This document shows positions 41,807 through 52,886 of a DNA stretch of 64,000 bases, piece after piece; within the stretch, counting starts at the first letter, position 1, and each line of letters begins with the position of its first letter. The translations under genes were made by a program, and so were the position numbers. The stretch spans positions 62,001 through 126,000 of the forward strand of contig JADLSH010000044.1 in NCBI GenBank assembly GCA_016169945.1, given 5' to 3'. The stretch is from Trachythela sp. YZ-2020. Taxonomy: Eukaryota; Cnidaria; Anthozoa; Malacalcyonacea; Clavulariidae. The notes beneath the pieces were generated by a model. That model was not told where the DNA came from and searched no databases. It was given only the letters and a program-made list of their open reading frames with translations.

Positions 41807-43014
41807 GTGTAACACTGATTTTTAATATTGAAGGATTTTCGCAAATCACTGGACAGACTGTGGACACTGAAAAATCTCAGTGGCTACACGTTTATATATA
41901 AACTTTTAATGTTTTTTCATCTGCATATTATTATTAAATTGGCTAGATTGATAATACTTTATAACCTATCAAGGGAAGAATGGGGTATACGTGTATACAA
42001 TATTACAATGTACTCTACATTGTACAACTATAAAAGTTTATATTTGCATAATATTTAGCATGAAAGCCAGAAAGGTTTTTACTTTTTAGCATACTTCTTA
42101 AGCAGTGACAGACATTTTGTAAAATATTGTAGGTGCAAATATGGTCTACTTGCATATCAAAACCCTTCTAGTTAGCTTTCTATTGCAGTAATGTTCTGTT
42201 TTTCAGTCTCGTTTGGCTTAAATGTTATTGCAAATATAATTGATGAATGATGATGATGAGGATATCAAGTTATCATGGTTGAAAAAAGCTTGTTACAACT
42301 CTATTAGTTACTTAGTTTAGCAGTATCTTACATATACAAAACACTCAATGCCCAACACTCTTCTCTCAAAGAGTAAAATTGTCTGATGTAGACAGAGTGT
42401 AATATATTATACAGAACAAGTATGCATGGTGAAATTTACATCTACAAAGTGTTGACCATTGGTCATACTTAGCAGTAACATATTTCTGCCAAATTTATCT
42501 TGACAAAATAGAATCAGAGTATGTAAAAGATACACATTTATATTTTTAATTTTATATTCAATAAACAATACATTTTTGTGTGTGTATTCATTATTTAATT
42601 CTTCTGTCAGATAGGACAAATAGCTTAAAACTTATTAAGCTTCATTCTTAATACATTCAGGAAAACTGACTGTCACACAGTGTTAAAATATTTAATTAGA
42701 TCAAGTAAATTCATTTTAAATCAGACTGTTTGACAAATGAGTCATTTTAAGCGAACACACTATGTTCAATTTCTTCACACAATTTCTTCCTGAACATTGC
42801 TAACTGCTTGGATTATCTGGAAATATGGAAAGATGTCAAAATTAGGCACTAATTAATGACCCCAACCATTGATGACTTTTGTGGGAAAGTGGTGATTTAT
42901 GCTCTGATGATTGGATTTCCTCATTTGGTATGTGATGCAGGAACAAAAACAGTAAATCACTCAATGTCTGTGATATCAATGACATATTAAACAAAACAGT
43001 ATCTGTCGATACTA

Positions 43015-43475
43015 ATGCATCAGTCAATTCTAGCATTGCCCTGCTACCCCCGAGCATTTGCAAACTTTCTTTGCCCAGGGGCCGGGCATTAGTACTTGCA
43101 AAATTTCCCCGGTGCCGGGCATTTGTCTCTCTTTCCGGAAATTGTGGTTTCTGCAGAGAATATGTGCGCTCCATGAATATGGATGAAGTATTTGTGTCAT
43201 ACACAAACAAATATAACTTGTGAAGCAAAACTTGCTCGTCTCTACAAGGCTTAAAACGTCATTTAATTAAGAATGTAAAACTTTATCTCATGATATTCTG
43301 ACGAAATCTATGTGTTGGTGTGCCCCGTGGCCGGGCATTTGTCATTATTTATTTGCCCCGGGGTGGCGCATTGTTGTGCTTTTTCCGTCCAGTCCCAGGG
43401 AATTATACACTGAGATAAAAAATTAGTGCAAATGCCTGGGGGGGGGCAATGCTAGAATTGACTGATGCATAATGC
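43015..43475. mobile_element. Possible MITE with ATCAGTCAATTCTAGC ends
   Basis: ATGCATCAGTCAATTCTAGC at about 43013 has a near-perfect inverted partner ending near 43473. Inside, GGCCGGGCATT-like units recur about four times (43079, 43110, 43330 and a variant at 43360), next to C- or G-rich runs. Target duplication is unclear because the end itself is palindromic (TGCA). Confidence 0.55.
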
Positions 43476-44179
43476 TCTGAGTTGTCATCAACCTTGAGCA
43501 TGCCTATGACCATGCATCTGTCATCTAATAGATCAAAGCTCTCTACCAATCAAAATGAAATGGAAAAATCAGCCCAATATATTATTATATAAACTTGTTT
43601 AGATTTAAACAATACAAAATTATACAGAGCTTCAACATATCATCTCACAGGTATGTTCTTCATGCAGCTAAAGTGCACTTGCTCCTTGCTTTCACTATAT
43701 TTTAATATTTACTGGTCTTCAAGACATATCACTAATATATTACACTACTTACCTAGTTACCTAATTACCTCTGGCTCTGGTGTGCTATAAGATATGCAAA
43801 GAGACAACATTGTACTCTTTAATTTACATGACTATATTCCACCATAGACTATGATTCCACCAATAGATATTAATCATATTCGAATATATATATAATGAAA
43901 ATAATTCATACAAATTTACCTTCAAAAGTAATATTTTGAAGAGAATCATCGATCTCATCCATGCTTCATCGAGAAAAGCATGCTAAATGCTCTAAAAATC
44001 CCCAAAAGCGGACGATAGTATTCAAATCTCAGAAATCGACAGAAAGCTGAGAAATCGACACGTTTTCTGCCAGGCGCTAAACCCGTCCGTCGTGGCTGCG
44101 CACTATAGTTTCCACGCGCGCGTCACGCAACCGCTTAGCACGTCAAAGCGCCTGGGTACGAGGCTGGTGTTTCTCCACT

Positions 44180-45560
44180 GGGATTGGGTGTTTTTTGAAT
44201 AGCCCCCGTGTCGGGATGGATAGGTTTGGACCCTCATCAGTGGTATTGGCCACGGCTGGGGTGGACGACGATTCCAAGGATAGGTTAAAGGCCGCTGGGA
44301 AAAAAAAGGGGTGTCAGGTGCAGGAGCAAAGGTATTACTAGGAGCCAGGGGATGGACGAAGACACATCTGTTACCCTTGCCGCAGTATCCTTTTCTCCGA
44401 AAAAAGGGGCAAGGTGTTTTACTTGTTTGGTCTAATGATTGCTGATGATAAAAGTCGCAATTATTACCTTTTAGGCACCAACCGCGGCGGGAAAGGAACG
44501 GACAAGGGATGGATTGTTTACAATATTTATTGACTGTTCCGCAATGATTTCGGCTATGTTCAAAGCTGTTTCCGGCCGAGTTACGTTTATTCCTGTCACA
44601 GGATGATGTTTGTTTAGATGCTGCGACTTCATGACCTTTAAATTTCCCCTGTTTGGCAATGTTTTCCACGGTAATTAATTCAACTCTATTTCGGTCTTTT
44701 GTTTCAGTTGAAGTGCATGGGTGGGATGCATTGAAAGGTTTATTGGTAGGTTGAGGATAGCTGCTTGGGATGGAAGTCTGGCTTGTTTTTTCTCTGGTAT
44801 TACTAGTAACATCATTACTTTTACCGGGGCCTATTAGAAGGTTGATTTATTCTCGGAGAAAACTTTCTCTTCTAATATAGCAAGACGTGACTTCAAATTC
44901 AAATTTTCTTTCGTTAATTTACATAAGTCTTGTTTATTTTAATTGGTAAATAATTTCGCTCTGTTCTGAAAATTTAGCTGTTAAAGCAACCACCTTCGAT
45001 ACAATTTCTTCTTTAAACGTAGTAAATCGTTCATCTATAGTAGCCGAGTTACTATCTAGTACACGTATACGGAATGGGGTAGAGCTGTCAATAACTTGAA
45101 CGGGAGGCAAATTGTTGTTATTCTGCACCGTCATGTTTAGAAACGATTGGTCAATAAAGTCTTGCAGCTCTGCAAGACTGCAAGCGTTGAGTTATCGCAG
45201 GATATAGGAGATGACACGCTTTTAGTATTATTAACGCTACCACTATCACTGGGTATTTCAATAGTGCTGTGTCCTTTTGTCCGTCATGCAACGATTTGTT
45301 GGTATTTGAAGCATTCTCAGACACTGTGTTTGAAGTGACTGCCTCGGAGTTCGTAAAATATGCCGGCAGGCTTTCCTTATTCGTACAGATATTAATAAGT
45401 AGTTCACTTAAACAGTTGCCTGTTTTTCCGTGGAATGATAGCGTACCTAGTTCATAGTTCCAGCCGAGGATTAGATCAGAATTAGTGCTTGTAAATTTTC
45501 TATATTTGCCTCCGGGCGACGACCATATGCCAATCTGGTCAATGGCACATTTTGTAAAGA
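44180..45560 (-). pseudogene. LINE E ORF1: SPGG domain, coiled coil, two CCCH zinc fingers
   Basis: From about 45520 the minus strand reads IWSSPGGKYRKF, then LILGWNYELGTLSFHGKTG, a pattern shared with LINE F (WESPGG..., MTWYPGKLNSLIFHGKEG). A helical segment follows (45134-44934: TIDERFTTFKEEIVSKVVAL, FSEQSEIIYQL). The frame 44669-44180 has two CCCH fingers: CPFLSRRGWCLKGNNCDFYH and CPFFRRKGYCGKGNRCVFVH, both CxxxxxxxC-x5-C-x3-H. A proline-rich stretch follows up to the Mutator-like element. CCCH fingers bind RNA, which suits an ORF1 role. Frame breaks occur near 45140 and 44700-44930. Confidence 0.75.
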
Positions 45561-46080
45561 TCCTTCATTATTCCTTCATTATTTAACCATTTTTCAACAT
45601 TTTCCTGTCTAACTTTAGCAGAGTTCGAAATCCGAATCAAAATTTGAAATCCAAATCTAACTTCTGAAGTTGGTTGCGAAGTTCGCAAGTTGGTTGCGAA
45701 GTTCACGCCCAACTTGCGAACTTCGAAACGTAATTGGCAAGGTTACAACGAACTCGAGAACCGCGCGTTGATAAGTGAGCTGAAATCGACTATAATAGAG
45801 TCACGTGCCTGACCGATCATTTAGGATATCGATACCTATTGGACAATAGCTGATTGCCGCTTTTCCCTTCTAATTGTGACACATTTCTACATCTTTTGAA
45901 AAATTCATCGCCACAGTTTTTGACACCATTCTCGATACCAACAGCGGCTATTATCCAGCAATGCTTTGCGGTATTACCCAGCAATGCTTTGCGATTTTAC
46001 CCACCAATTATTTGCGGGCTTACACACAATATCAAATTACGTGATGGGATTTCAATATATGCCTACTCGAGGGCAATCAC
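45561..46080. other. Unassigned stretch
   Basis: No gene recognised. 45660-45725 has two direct copies of GTTGGTTGCGAAGTTC and an inverted GCCCAACTTGCGAACTTCG, a small hairpin. The left part may be the 5' untranslated region of LINE E. CAGCAATGCTTTGCG is repeated at 45957 and 45980. Confidence 0.4.
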
Positions 46081-46084
46081 TTAA

Positions 46085-46720
46085 GGAGGCTCCCTACAGT
46101 TTTAATTCTGTGTCGCGGGATTTTGTTCACGCGCGGGATAAACAAACCTTTAAACAAACCTTGTTATAAATAAACCTTTTAGTTTATATCACGAGTTCAC
46201 GAATCACGATTGCGCCAAAATTTCGTTGTCCACAGGCGTGGGTACTCGAGGGCTTGTCTCGCGCGAAAAATGAAATCTGATTTTTCTGACGTCACACACA
46301 AACTATAAATACATTTTTCTCCTGTTTCCTCTAAATTTGCATACGATACAGAAATCACAAAATGCATAAAATATGCGATTTTAAAAAATAACTCGAGCCG
46401 AATTTTTTTATTGAAAAAAAAATGTTTTTTTGAGATTTAAAAAAATTTGGCTCCGAGGAATTTTTTTAAAATCGCATATTTCAATACTTTGTACTGTAGG
46501 TGCTCGTGTGCAAAAAATAAAAAAGCTTTACCGAAGGAAAATCAAAAAAATTAAGAAAGAAGATAAAAATACGGCAATCTCTAAATCTCGTTGTTACCAT
46601 GGCAACGTAAACATTTAGAAACATTTTTTGTTCTTCGTAATCCGCAATATTGTGGCAATCTGATGGCCAAGTCTTAGAGCACATTTGCGTGCTACAGAAT
46701 TAAAACTGTAGGGAGCCTCC
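46085..46720. mobile_element. 636-bp TTAA-flanked MITE
   Basis: Ends GGAGGCTCCCTACAGTTTTA pair perfectly for about 28 bp (46085-46112 with 46693-46720). TTAA flanks both sides (46081-46084 and 46721-46724). Non-coding. Confidence 0.85.
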
Positions 46721-46724
46721 TTAA

Positions 46725-47139
46725 GGTGGCAACAACAATTTTGCAGCCCGTCCACATTATGGAAATTAAGTGAAAAGTATTTAAATACTTTCACAAGGAC
46801 TTAAAAGAGAATAACTAGCCATTATTTTCAAAAACTGATTTTTTGTGGTCCGTATAATTAAGATTTTCTTGCATGTCAAAATTAGTGAAAATGAGGCACA
46901 AGACTTGGCAAGGTGGGGGAAAATGTCCCGAATTTTCTATTTTCCATCAATTTCGTCCCAGAATAGCTAATTCCGTGCATTTTTCTCTCCCTGTTCGGGC
47001 TTGTTCTTGATTTTCATTAATTTTTACAGTAAAGGAATTGTTTATGTTAGCGAGAACAAATCATGAGATCTAGAGTAGACAGTTAGCCATTTTCCTTAAT
47101 TCCGTAATTTGGACATATCGTAATATTGGTGTCGCCACC
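46725..47139. mobile_element. 415-bp TTAA-flanked MITE, adjacent
   Basis: Ends GGTGGCAACAACAATTTT and, inverted, GGTGGCGACACCAATATT, flanked by TTAA at 46721-46724 (shared with the previous MITE) and 47140-47143. Non-coding. Confidence 0.8.
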
Positions 47140-47255
47140 TTAAATGAGTTTTGGAAAATGGTTAGTTCAGGCATGATACGTTTGTTATTCAACCCAGTGC
47201 AAACATTTGAATTTTTGGCTAACTATGTTATACCACAAAGTATAATAGGGGGCAT

Positions 47256-47273
47256 TCTTTTTGGGACACCCTG
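47256..47273. repeat. Isolated mariner-type end
   Basis: Complement reads CAGGGTGTCCCAAAAAGA, the same end as the MITE at 14450, followed by TA. I found no partner end nearby, so this is a solo remnant. Confidence 0.5.
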
Positions 47274-47381
47274 TATATAATATTTAACTAAATCAACGAA
47301 TTTTACAATATTTAATCCCGAGCCGGCGCGAAGAACCGTGCGAGGGTACTAATTCCGCTCGGATATTTACACACGGGAATG

Positions 47382-50300
47382 CAGTGAACTGTATATATAC
47401 CTGGAACGATAACTTCATAGACAACACCCTATGATTGGATGAAGCCGATTTGAAGCTGATTTCCCGCTTCGCGTGTGTCTCGCGTGGGCTGCGTTGCCTG
47501 CGTGACGGTCAAGGCTTCGTTCGATTGTTCACGATTGAAAAATGGCATGGCTTGCAAACGGGAAGTTATACTGTAAAAATACTCTATTTTTTTGAGGAAT
47601 CGATGACGAAAGTTGGATAGTTATGTATTCAGAGTCATGTTGAACTTATCAAGACATGTTTTTTTGAATTATTTGCTGTATTATATGAAAAATATAAATG
47701 TAAATTGCTTCAAGATATCTATGAATTTGTCAACCAAAAATTTGAATACAATGGAACACATCAAAGACAGTTAAAAAACGGTATGTTTTATTTTATAAAT
47801 AGTTAAAAACATTTGAACAAACATTATTTAATAAATAGTTGAAAACATTTGAACAGTTAAAAGCATAGCAGCATAATTTATTGATTCTTGAACAAGATTA
47901 GTTTTGTAAGTTGCTGTCTTATGCTTTGCTTTCCGCCCGCAACCACGTTGTCGTTGTAGCGTTTGCTGTAGGTGAACAATCGCAGGGTGAAATATCTTTC
48001 TGCTGTCAATTTAATCAACATCGATCTATGATCTTGATCTACGGCGTGGTCGTTGAAAACTTTATGGTTGCTGTCCATCGTGAAGTGATGGCAAACAAGC
48101 ATGACCAGTTTCTGTTTCAGTTTTTCTTCTCTTGTGGTTTTGTTGATGTTATTTAACACTTTCTGCTTAAAAATTTTCTCTGAGTATTCTACCACACTGT
48201 AAACCGACTGGGATGGTATTCTAAGTCCTCCGTTGTTGACAAATAAAGTGAAGGCTGCAGCTAATGCAATTTCGCAGTATCTCATTGCACAATAATCATG
48301 GTCAGGTGTTGGTCCATGGAATTGAGAAACAAGGCAGTTCTTGCAGGACAAACAAGTTAGTTTTTTGACTAGTTTTGACACCAAATACCCACCAATGTAG
48401 AACAGAATGTTGGAGACAAATTCTGTTGTTTCAGGAGCATTTAATTGGGTACAAAAGAAGTTTTCCTCCAAGGTGATTTGGGATTCATTGTCATCTGTTG
48501 CTGCTTCAGTCAAAGGAGCTTTGTGTTTCTTTGAGTGGAAGAACGGTATAATGGAAGTTGATGTGGTTTCAAATGTTAGGCAGTTGGCATTCTTTGAGGC
48601 AGTGATAGCATTTCTTAGTAGCATCTTTCGTAAAGCATATTTCAATTGGAGACAGTTCGGGTTATTATTCCATCCACCTTTAGCTCTAACACAAGAAAAT
48701 AGCAATTCAATATGGTCTTGCGAAAACTTATAAGTTAGTAGGTATTTAAATGGATCAGTGGTGGAAAACATGTCTTGTGTCATCTCTAGGGTTGACTTGA
48801 TTGCTGTTACAAAGCCAATAATAAAGGTGTTACGTTTGTGGGTTGAAAGAAGTTTGTCCTTTTGAGGGGTCTTTAAACTAAGCAAATATTCAGCTGTTGT
48901 TTTTAAAATTTCCTCCCAAGTTTCTCTTCTTTCAGGGCGAAGTGGCTGTTTAAATCCTTTTCCAATTGGATTCCGGGAATTAAGCATGTCAAATAACCGA
49001 TCAATGACTCTGACAAATTTAACAGTTGCATCTGAGTGTTGGAATTTTTCATGTTTCATTGCTTTATCCAAGAACTCGATACCATCTGCCACTGATGAAC
49101 TCAGAGTTTGAGCTGCCAACGCTACATTCATCTTCTTTTTTTGAAACTCAAAGTGCTTTGATGTAAATTTATTTGCCAAATTGAATCCTTCATCTTCTTG
49201 AATTTCTTTTAGTGATGAGAAGAAGTGCCAGCTAATTATATTTCCTTCACTGTCAACAAACGAGTTCAGTTCAGCTAGTGCATTCCTGGCAAGCTTTAGC
49301 ATGTGACAGGGGTCAAGGATTGCATACACAAAATACTCTTCTGATGGATGCTTAAATTTTGTTTGAACATACTGATATTCACTTTGGTCCCGTCTGCTGT
49401 TATCGACCAAACTCTTAGCCCCGCTTCTGCTGCCATTTTTAGAGCAATTTTGACTAATTCTGCTTGTGTGTGGGATGACATCTTATCTGCCAAGAAGTAG
49501 CCAATAGGGCATTTCCAGTTTCTCCTTGTTCCAACCAACAGAAATACAACTGCTTCTGTAGCTAGGGTGTCAGGTTTCAATGCTGGTATTGGTCCATAAT
49601 TCACAAAGCCTACATAGGTATCTTTCTGGTTATCCCACAACATTTGCTTCCTTGTTGAAAGTGCATCAATTATCAAGCAACAATCCCCTTTCTCATTGTT
49701 GATTGTTGACTCTTTCTTCAGTGCCTCGAAAGATTATTTTATGAACCCAGGTTCACATTCTAATGTACTGGACCATTTTCTGATTAAAGATGGTTGGGGT
49801 AAGGGTAAAATTGATCGTACATACTCATATGCTTTCGGTGAGTAATAATTCAATGTTACAGCAAATTCTTTGACAATATCTGAATATCGTCGTCCGCAAG
49901 GAGCGCGTGTGACATTGTTTTTTGTGTCTCTAAAAATTGATAGTTGTAAAGCATCAAATTGGCAATGCATCATTTCAGAATCCTCGGGTGACATGACAAG
50001 TTTTTGCTGTAGCTCATTAATTATATCATACATTGTTTGTTGTTTTGACTTTGTTCTTCTTAACTGTTGTTGCAATGACTTAATTTTCCTTTTTAATTTC
50101 ATTTGCAGGTCTGGTCGTTCAACATTCTGATGTATACTTTCATCAATCGTAGTGGAGCTCAGACAGTAGTTGTGATCATGTGAAACTTTTTCCTCTGATG
50201 ACATTGAGGTTAATGACTGTAAGTCACAATGATCTTCCAACTTTCTGCGGCTTGTCTTGGAAATTCCATACTCGTTTGATGATGTTGTTGAAAATATTGT

Positions 50301-51332
50301 TGGCACAGCATTCTTTTTTATCCTGCAGCTCCCATTTGTTGATTGTTCGAGAATATAATCGCATGTTGAGAAGTGATTGCTGCAAATGCGACTGGCTGGT
50401 GTTGGTTGCCATTCTTGGTTGTTATTTTCATCTCGAATAATATTTTCCCATTTCTCAAGGAGTGGTTTGTTTGTTAAAGGAAATTAGACATGTATATATT
50501 TTAAAATTTGTCAATTACAGTAGTAAATGAGCAAGTATCTAAAATTATATAATGTATTAGAATTTTAAAGGTCCAATGTAGTGAATTCAGATATGTAGAG
50601 GTAATTTATTCTGCTTTGATGATAGTAAAATAATTCTCCAAGTCCAAACTTGGAAAAAGCTTACCTGTGTAATGCTACTTTTTTTGCATTGTTACATGCT
50701 TTTGTGACACCCTTTTTAGGAATTTGCTTGTTATTACAAGCAGATATAACACAAGTTAAAGGCATTTAATTTTTTTTCCAAAATGTAGGTGCTTTCAAGA
50801 ATATTTCATCGTCTATATAGATATTTGAAAATTTTGTTATCGACATATCTCTACGCTATGAGTTTGCTTTTTAGTCCTGGGGATAGTAAAACTCAAACAA
50901 AAACTTCGTTTTTAGATAAACATCGTAAAAAAATAGTGTTTTTGACCGCCATATAGGGTTTTGATGCCTAAAAAGCATATTTTTGTAAAGCTCAATGTGA
51001 TTTACGTCTATTTGTGTATATAACGTTTCTGGTACCAGTCCTGTATCAAAATTATTTAAGTTCAAAATTTCAAAAAAAATTGTTTTCATTTTTAACGTAC
51101 AAAAAAACCCCTCAAAATCGATTATTGTGCGAAGAAACCTATTCAAGATAAAATTTCAATCTATCTAGAAGATATTTAGCTTAAGACGGGCTTAAAAGGC
51201 CGCTATTTTAGGGTCAAAAACAGCGTTTGAAAATGGGTCACTTTTCCGCCTCCCGGTTATCAATGGCGGCCTTCAATTTGGCTTCAAAGATGGCGGCCAA
51301 GTTATCGTTCCAGGTATATTTATAGTTCACTG
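47382..51332 (-). mobile_element. P-superfamily DNA transposon
   Basis: Ends CAGTGAACTGTATATATACC and, inverted, CAGTGAACTATAAATATACC extend to CTGGAACGATAACTT. The 8-bp duplications CGGGAATG at 47374-47381 and 51333-51340 are perfect, as expected for P elements. It carries one minus-strand gene with a THAP finger, coiled coil and P-type transposase core. 50480-51300 upstream of the THAP segment shows no clear exon. Only one in-frame stop and one frameshift were seen in the core, so inactivation seems recent. Confidence 0.92.
47878..50470 (-). pseudogene. THAP-domain P-element transposase (THAP9-like)
   Basis: Segment 50470-50290: second half of a THAP finger (WENIIRDENNNQEWQP, RICSNHF, NAVPTIF, the AVPTIF-type end); the CxxC half must be in a missing upstream exon. 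Segment to 49734: coiled coil (LQMKLKRKIKSLQQQLRRTK), then RYSDIVKEFAVTLNYYSPKA. An in-frame TAA at 49734-49736 interrupts. It continues to about 49350 with CCLIIDALSTRKQ (first catalytic Asp region), VGFVNYGPIP and WSITADGTKVNISMF (second Asp). After a frameshift near 49350-49400: AILDPCHMLKLARNAL, then the GTP-binding-type insertion region, TYKFSQDHIELLFSCVRAKG (late Glu region) and a long C-terminus with a CLSCKNC cysteine pair. Domain order equals THAP9/P transposases, about 860 residues in all. Confidence 0.9.
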
Positions 51333-51340
51333 CGGGAATG

Positions 51341-52886
51341 TGACAACATAGTGGAATGTAATTATGTCATGGACGGTTTTCTACTTTATGCGCATGCGCG
51401 AGTTTAGGCCGAGAGAAAACTGGTAACGAGCAACCTCAAGATTGGCTAAGACAAATAATTTGTTTTTTAATGATACGTCAGAAACTTAACCGCCATTTTG
51501 CAAACTTTTTTGAAAAATAGTTTTGTACATTGTTTTGTACTCACTACAGACAAATAAAGTCTTCAAAACAAGATAAATGAAAATATTTTAGAGGAATTTC
51601 ACTTGTTAAGTCAACAGGAGGAAAAGCAGTCAAAAGACCGAAAAAAAGAGAAGATTTTCGAGTTCTAAACCGTTTTAAATGGGTAAGTGTCTATTGCCGA
51701 TTGTCATGAAGTATAGTTTGTGAATTTGAAAGTGCGTAGGTCTTTTAAAGTGGGAGTGGGGCCGGATTCCGTATATCGTATCTCAATTAATTCCGTATTT
51801 CAATTTTATTGAGCGATTTCATTTTTATGCAGCGAAAACATGACCCCCTATGGCATGACCCCCTTGCCCCCCCCCCCTCCCTCCGTATCCGCGGTCCATG
51901 CAAAGCCCAGATCTCTATGCCATGTGTAAGAAAACTATGGACTAACGAGTAATAGATTGAAACTAAAATGTCTGTCGCAACATAAAGTTTTTTAAATTTC
52001 TCCAGCTAAAACAATGGGAAAACTGCCCTTTTCTAATAGAAGAGATGCCTTTAAGACGAAGTGGCCTACTATCTGTCCAAAAACTTCTGCGTTCTTCTTT
52101 CGCTTATAATCAGCGGAATCCTCTGCGAAGAGAGAGGGTATAACACGCGTCAGACTATTGCCTAAGCGTGCTGGCGTGACAAGCTTTCGCATTATCATTT
52201 CTATTTCGTTAACTCGCAATTCTACAAACTGATATTTGACAGTTTCATGCACATTCGACTATTTGAAAACCCACGGAATGTTTCAGCAAATTTGAAGACT
52301 ATTTTAAAACTCGCAGAGAGAAAACTGCGCCTCTAAGAATATAGATTTGAATGAGTTTGACGATAGCTAGCAGATTACTAAACAGACTGAAGAGATTGTT
52401 AACTGAACGATTACGCACAACAAAGTCTACCCCAGAAACCTCATTACAATTCATGCAAAAGTCGTCTGTAAAAAGAGTAAACAAACCTTTTTCATGGGAA
52501 TCAGACGACATATTTGCAACTTGAGTTCGAAAATTCTTTGCAATAGCAAGATTGAAGATGTCCACTGAGAGGGCAGTTCTGCTCAAAGCATATTGAAGAA
52601 ACCTTCCAAACCTATTTGATATTATTATTATTTTATTGCAGAACAACAGATTATGCAATCACACAATTATGCAATCACAAATATACAAATCTTAAACAGA
52701 TAAGCCTTTGTTTACAATGTCAATGGTTGCGATGACCAGAATTCATATTTAGCCGTGGCTTTTAATTTCCGAGTAGTTTTAAATAACTAATGCGTGGTGG
52801 AGGCATTTCGGCCACAAATCAACGCACCGAGTCCGAAATGGCATTGCTGTTTGCCTTTGACAAGTTAATTTTCTCACTTAAATCAG
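51341..52886. other. No recognised gene; two unexplained minus-strand frames
   Basis: Open frames at 51992-52252 (86 codons, MRKLVTPARLGNSLTRVIPS) and 52299-52658 (119 codons, with FCMNCNEVSG and a leucine-rich end) lie head to tail on the minus strand, 46 bases apart. Neither resembles a family I know. They could be exons of one gene or chance frames. A C-rich run (CCCCCCCCCTCCCTCC) lies near 51867-51883. TATTATTATTATTT at 52621-52634 may be a simple repeat. Confidence 0.3.

Larger units (their letters stand above)
40374..44166. mobile_element. Mutator-like non-autonomous element, copy 2
   Basis: Ends CAGCCTCGTACCCAGGCGCT on both sides (inverted), flanked by a perfect 9-bp duplication GTGTTTCTC (40365-40373 and 44167-44175). 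3793 bp including a 1144-bp foldback insertion. It matches the surviving parts of copy 1 (15050-34196) along its length and contains a 1.0-kb internal segment (about 42540-43557) that copy 1 lacks. No transposase was found. Confidence 0.9.
34700..45560 (-). mobile_element. LINE E with SPGG and CCCH domains, interrupted
   Basis: A long minus-strand non-LTR element in order: SPGG-type N-terminal domain and coiled-coil region (45560-44930), two CCCH zinc fingers (44570-44370), endonuclease (40373-40074 and 36912-36612), RT (36560-35581) and C-terminus (35440-34905). Three insertions are clean: Mutator-like copy 2 (40374-44166), a hAT element (36921-40065) and a LINE 3' fragment (35447-35585). 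The endonuclease lacks its GDxN-to-SDH part. It is closely related in its N-terminal domain to LINE F at 62008. Confidence 0.82.

Noticed and set aside
14450..47273. A 33-kb mariner from the CAGGGTGTCCC end at 14450 to the one at 47273
   Set aside because: The left end pairs far better, including inner sequence, with 34281-34409; the 47256-47273 end is a separate remnant.
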